This document shows positions 60,311-64,000 of a DNA stretch of 64,000 nt, piece by piece. The notes beneath the pieces are model-generated. The model had not been told where the DNA came from. It did no database searches and saw only the letters and a list, made by a program, of their open reading frames with translations. This stretch comes from Bartonella grahamii ATCC 700132. GTDB lineage: Bacteria; Pseudomonadota; Alphaproteobacteria; Rhizobiales; Rhizobiaceae. The stretch's first letter is position 1. Every line of letters begins with the position of its first letter. The stretch covers positions 1 through 64,000 of the forward strand of contig NZ_JACX01000012.1 in assembly GCF_000518085.1 (NCBI RefSeq). The letters are read 5' to 3'. Position numbers and translations under genes: made by a program.

Positions 60311-60619
60311 ATGAAATCACAAGAACAAAAAGAATTCCCCCTATTCAAAGGAGCAACACGTGTTCCAACTATATGGGGTGTCCCCATGATGCCATTTATC
60401 GTTATGGTTATGGGGGTCGCTGTTATTGCCATGACAGTAAGTATCTTTTTGTGGATTATAGCACCTCCACTATGGTTCATTATGGTGCAAATTACTAAAA
60501 ACGATGATAAGGCGTTTCGTATCTGGTGGTTATGGATCGATACTAAATTTCGCAATCGCAACAAAGGTTTCTGGGGCGCATCAAGTTATAGTCCCTCTGA
60601 TTATAGTAAAAGGAGATAA
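60311..60619 (+). CDS. trwM: TrwM, VirB3-family T4SS protein
   Basis: This is a 102-residue inner-membrane protein. The N-terminal EFPLFKGATRVPTIWGVPMM is the VirB3 start pattern (a short basic part, then helix 1), and helix 2 is IFLWIIAPPLWFIMV. The C-terminal part is cytoplasmic and basic. VirB3 works with the VirB4 ATPase at the base of the T4SS, and the next gene is exactly that ATPase, three bases away. Confidence 0.9.
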   Translation: MKSQEQKEFPLFKGATRVPTIWGVPMMPFIVMVMGVAVIAMTVSIFLWIIAPPLWFIMVQITKNDDKAFRIWWLWIDTKFRNRNKGFWGASSYSPSDYSKRR

Positions 60620-60621
60620 AC

Positions 60622-63093
60622 ATGACAGCTGTTGAAAGTAGCAAACGCCTTGCATCAGAGACACCTGTAAGCCTGTTTCTGCCTTATTCACATCATATTA
60701 CAGATACGATTATCTCTACTAAAAATGCGGAATATTTATCGATTTGGAAGATTGACGGGCGTTCACATCAAAGCGCTTCAGAAGAAGATATTTTTCAATG
60801 GATAAAAGAGCTTAACAATACTCTACGGGGTATTGCATCAGCCAATTTATCATTTTGGACACATATTGTGCGTCGCCGTGTTTATGAATATCCTGATTCA
60901 ACATTTGATCAAATGTTTTGCTATCAACTTGATGAAAAATATCGGCAAAGCTTTACTGGTTATAATTTGATGGTCAATGATTTATATCTAACTGTCATTT
61001 TTCAACCGATAGCGGATAAAATTATGTCGTTCTTTTCTAAACATGAACGTGAAACGCTTGATCAAAAAAAGATGCGACAAGACTCATGTATTAAAGAACT
61101 CAATGACATCAATCGTACTTTAGGCCAATCTTTAAACCGTTACGGTGCAGAACTTCTTGGTGCTTATGAAAAAAATGGGCATGCTTATTCTTCTGCACTT
61201 GAGTTCCTTGGAATGCTTGTCAATGGTGAATATCGCCCCATGCCAATTTGCCATGACCGTTTTTCTGACTATATGTCTATCAATCGGCCTTTTTTCTCAA
61301 AATGGGGTGCTCTTGGTGAATTGCGAACAACCAGTGGAATGCGTCGATTTGGAATGCTGGAAATTAAAGAATATGATGCAACAACCAAACCAGGACAATT
61401 AAATGTTTTGTTGGAAAGTGACTTCGAGTTCGTATTGACGCAGAGCTTTTCGGTGCTCTCCCGACATGCTGCTAAAGACTATTTACAACGACATCAGCGT
61501 AACCTTATTGATGCACGAGATGTGGCAACGAGCCAAATTGAACAAATTGACGAAGCACTAAACCAGCTTATTAGCGGGCATTTTGTCATGGGAGAACATC
61601 ACTGCACATTGACTATCTATGGTAATACAATTCAACAAGTTCGCGACCATATGGCTAAAGCAAGTGCAGCATTACTAGACGTTGCGGTACTGCCCAAACC
61701 TGTAGACTTAGCGATAGAGGCTGGCTATTGGGCACAACTTCCTGGCAATTGGAAATGGAGACCACGTCCTGCCCCGATTACATCATTGAACTTTTTGTCA
61801 TTTTCATCTTTTCATAATTTTATGTCAGGAAAACCCACTGGCAACCCATGGGGTCCAGCCGTCACAATTCTTAAAACAACCAGTAAAACACCGCTTTATT
61901 TCAACTTTCATGCCTCCAAACTTGAAGAGGACTCAACAGATAAACGTTTGCTCGGTAATACCGCACTTATCGGACAATCTGGTTCCGGTAAAACCGTATT
62001 ACTCGGCTTTTTGGTAGCACAAGCACAAAAATTTAAGCCGACAACGGTTGTTTTTGATAAAGATCGTGGTATGGAAATTGCCATTCGAGCGATGGGTGGA
62101 AAATATTTAACATTCAAGCCAGGCAGGAAAAGTGGTTTCAATCCTTTCCAACTCCCACCCACACAAGAAAATCTGATTTTTCTGAAACAATTTGTTAAAA
62201 AATTAGCAGAAGCTGGTGGTGAGGTCACGCATCACGACGAGGAAGAAATTAACAAAGCGGTTATGTCTGTTATGAGCAGTAACATTGACCAATCACTCCG
62301 TCGTTTGTCCTTTCTGATACAATTTTTACCAAATCCACGTTTAAGTGATTATAATGCTCACCCATCTGTTCATGCTCGCTTACTAAAATGGTGTGAAGGT
62401 GGTGATTATGGATGGTTATTTGATAATCCCCATGATGCTCTTGATCTCTCAACACATCAAATTTACGGCTTTGATATCACGGAATTTTTAGATAATTTTG
62501 AAACTCGCACCCCAGTGATGATGTATTTGCTTTACCGCACAGAAGGCATGATTAGCGGACAGCGATTTATGTATATCTTTGATGAGTTTTGGAAGCCTTT
62601 GCAAGATCCGTACTTTGAAGATTTGGCGAAAAATAAGCAAAAGACTATCCGTAAACAAAATGGTATTTTTGTTTACGCAACACAAGAGCCTAGCGATGCC
62701 TTGGAAAGTAATATTGCCAAAACACTCATTCAACAGTGTGCGACTTACATTTTTCTAGCCAACCCCAAGGCAAACTATGAAGATTATACAAAAGGCTTTA
62801 AACTAACAGATACAGAATTTGAACTCGTTAAAGGACTTGGTGAGTTTAGTCGCCAATTCCTCATTAAGCAGGGTGATCAATCTGCGCTTGCAGAACTGAA
62901 TCTTGGTAAATTCCATCTGACAAGCGGTGGAAAAACCATCGAACACGACTTTAGTGACGAGCTCTTGGTGTTATCAGGTACACCAGATAACGCAGAATTA
63001 GCCGAAAGCATTATCGCGGAAGTTGGTGATGATCCGGCAATATGGTTACCAATTTTCTTACAGCACGCAAAAAATGACAGGAGGGAAACATGA
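60622..63093 (+). CDS. trwK: TrwK, VirB4-family T4SS ATPase
   Basis: This 823-residue hexameric ATPase drives pilus and T4SS assembly. The N-terminal VirB4 domain spans about 20-420. Walker A is GQSGSGKT at 451-458, Walker B is YIFDEFWKP with Asp654-Glu655, and the ATQEPSD segment follows. Length and order match R388 TrwK. AAGGAG precedes the ATG. Its stop overlaps the start of trwJ (ATGA). Confidence 0.96.
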   Translation: MTAVESSKRLASETPVSLFLPYSHHITDTIISTKNAEYLSIWKIDGRSHQSASEEDIFQWIKELNNTLRGIASANLSFWTHIVRRRVYEYPDSTFDQMFCYQLDEKYRQSFTGYNLMVNDLYLTVIFQPIADKIMSFFSKHERETLDQKKMRQDSCIKELNDINRTLGQSLNRYGAELLGAYEKNGHAYSSALEFLGMLVNGEYRPMPICHDRFSDYMSINRPFFSKWGALGELRTTSGMRRFGMLEIKEYDATTKPGQLNVLLESDFEFVLTQSFSVLSRHAAKDYLQRHQRNLIDARDVATSQIEQIDEALNQLISGHFVMGEHHCTLTIYGNTIQQVRDHMAKASAALLDVAVLPKPVDLAIEAGYWAQLPGNWKWRPRPAPITSLNFLSFSSFHNFMSGKPTGNPWGPAVTILKTTSKTPLYFNFHASKLEEDSTDKRLLGNTALIGQSGSGKTVLLGFLVAQAQKFKPTTVVFDKDRGMEIAIRAMGGKYLTFKPGRKSGFNPFQLPPTQENLIFLKQFVKKLAEAGGEVTHHDEEEINKAVMSVMSSNIDQSLRRLSFLIQFLPNPRLSDYNAHPSVHARLLKWCEGGDYGWLFDNPHDALDLSTHQIYGFDITEFLDNFETRTPVMMYLLYRTEGMISGQRFMYIFDEFWKPLQDPYFEDLAKNKQKTIRKQNGIFVYATQEPSDALESNIAKTLIQQCATYIFLANPKANYEDYTKGFKLTDTEFELVKGLGEFSRQFLIKQGDQSALAELNLGKFHLTSGGKTIEHDFSDELLVLSGTPDNAELAESIIAEVGDDPAIWLPIFLQHAKNDRRET

Positions 63094-63848
63094 AAAAAAA
63101 GCTCATTCCAATAGTAGTTGTAATAACTTTAGGGATTTCAGACCCAGCCATGGCTTGGTTTTTTGGTGCTGGAGCGGCAGATTTGTCAGCAACAGTTCCA
63201 ACGACGTGGCCCAATTTTTTTGGAAAGTCACGTGAAACAACGCCTAAAGAACCTCCACAACAAAAGGAAGCGCCAGCTGACCCACTTCTCGAAACACTAA
63301 AAAAACAACTTGAGGAAGTAAAAAAGATACAGGAGTCTATAACGGGAAACCAAAAGTTCGACACTAAAAAACTTAAAAATGCACAAACAGATCAGAGCAG
63401 TTTTTTTCTCAAAAATCCGGAGACGCTCTACAATAGAAATAAATCTTCTGCTCTAACTACATCACTTAAAAATATTTTAAAAGAAGAAGAAATTCCTATC
63501 TCTGTCCATGAATCTAGCAGTTTTATCAACAAGCGTAGCCAATATGCAGCCATCACTGATAAAGCCGTAAGTCTAAAGACTTTTGAAGAAGCAAATAATC
63601 GTTTTCAGCAAATTGAAGAACTATTAAACGAAATTAAGACAACAAAAGATCTAAAAAGTATTGCTGAGTTACAAGCACATATAATTGGAATGCTCGCTAT
63701 GCTACAAAATGAAACAGCAAAATTACAAATGGTCACACATTTACGCAATGCTGAATATACACTTATCAAACAGCAGAAGGACAAACATAACATAAAAATT
63801 TTGAATAGTAAAAACACGAAAATGCCTACCATAAGATTTATTAGATAA
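63090..63848 (+). CDS. trwJ: TrwJ, VirB5-like T4SS protein
   Basis: This 252-residue secreted protein has signal peptide MKKKLIPIVVVITLGISDPA with cleavage near AMA|WF. A Pro-rich stretch (about 48-62) and a long helical part with coiled-coil character follow (LETLKKQLEEVKKIQESITG, later NNRFQQIEELLNEIK). VirB5 proteins sit at the pilus tip and help attachment. AGGAGGG precedes the ATG, which overlaps trwK. In Bartonella this gene is often repeated with trwI and trwH, so further copies may lie to the right. Positions 63849-64000 hold no recognisable gene start. Confidence 0.85.
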   Translation: MKKKLIPIVVVITLGISDPAMAWFFGAGAADLSATVPTTWPNFFGKSRETTPKEPPQQKEAPADPLLETLKKQLEEVKKIQESITGNQKFDTKKLKNAQTDQSSFFLKNPETLYNRNKSSALTTSLKNILKEEEIPISVHESSSFINKRSQYAAITDKAVSLKTFEEANNRFQQIEELLNEIKTTKDLKSIAELQAHIIGMLAMLQNETAKLQMVTHLRNAEYTLIKQQKDKHNIKILNSKNTKMPTIRFIR

Positions 63849-64000
63849 GGCTTTTTATAACAATATTTCGTGTATTATTTTTCCTATATGCTCGTAAAAA
63901 GCAAAGGTTAGTGCGTAATATTCAGTTCTCTCTCATAGACTGAAAAGATCTACGAAATTTAATTCTATCCTAAAAAACTCAACGAAAAATGCTTAAAAAT

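Overview
The window reads as chromosomal DNA of a Bartonella species. The evidence is an AT-rich alphaproteobacterial core gene set with long decayed intergenic stretches, joined to the start of a Trw-type type IV secretion (T4SS) locus with tandem trwL copies, which is a known feature of the radiating Bartonella lineage. The species cannot be fixed from this sequence alone.

Layout: 1-8200 carries rpmF (cut by the window edge), ispA, an amber-interrupted lipoprotein gene, an MFS transporter, ispG and a DUF883 membrane-anchor protein with a clear terminator. 8600-16530, minus strand, holds the F1 ATP synthase operon atpHAGDC, followed closely by an EmrB-like and an EmrA/HlyD-like exporter pair. 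18130-26900 holds priA, tal, lptE-leuS and a yggS-type PLP protein. 27400-29100 is a very AT-rich islet with a Gly-rich hydrophobic peptide gene broken at a G8 tract, an intact two-helix membrane peptide, a frameshifted relative of it, and small fragments. 29560-34350 holds acs, ftsE-ftsX and a DUF218/YdcF protein. 35700-40660 is one giant gene for a single-chain type ISP restriction-modification enzyme. 41600-47850 holds a TolC-MacA-MacB type efflux operon, xth and lolA. 48980-53420 holds ftsK and a UbiH-type hydroxylase. 54950-63850 is the T4SS entry: an H-NS-like gene facing away, an unknown gene, a trwN/VirB1-like gene, a korB candidate, seven close trwL copies plus one divergent copy, then trwM (VirB3), trwK (VirB4) and trwJ (VirB5). 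The rest of the locus lies beyond the window.

Two genome-scale patterns stand out. First, a composite dispersed repeat (three modules, about 0.3-0.7 kb, at least eleven partial or whole copies on both strands) fills most long gaps. Second, three genes (priA, ftsK, yggS) are each followed by a decayed second copy of their own 3' end. The best candidate for something undescribed is the AT-rich islet: a possible phase-variable, bacteriocin-like peptide with immunity-like membrane peptides. That function is inference only.
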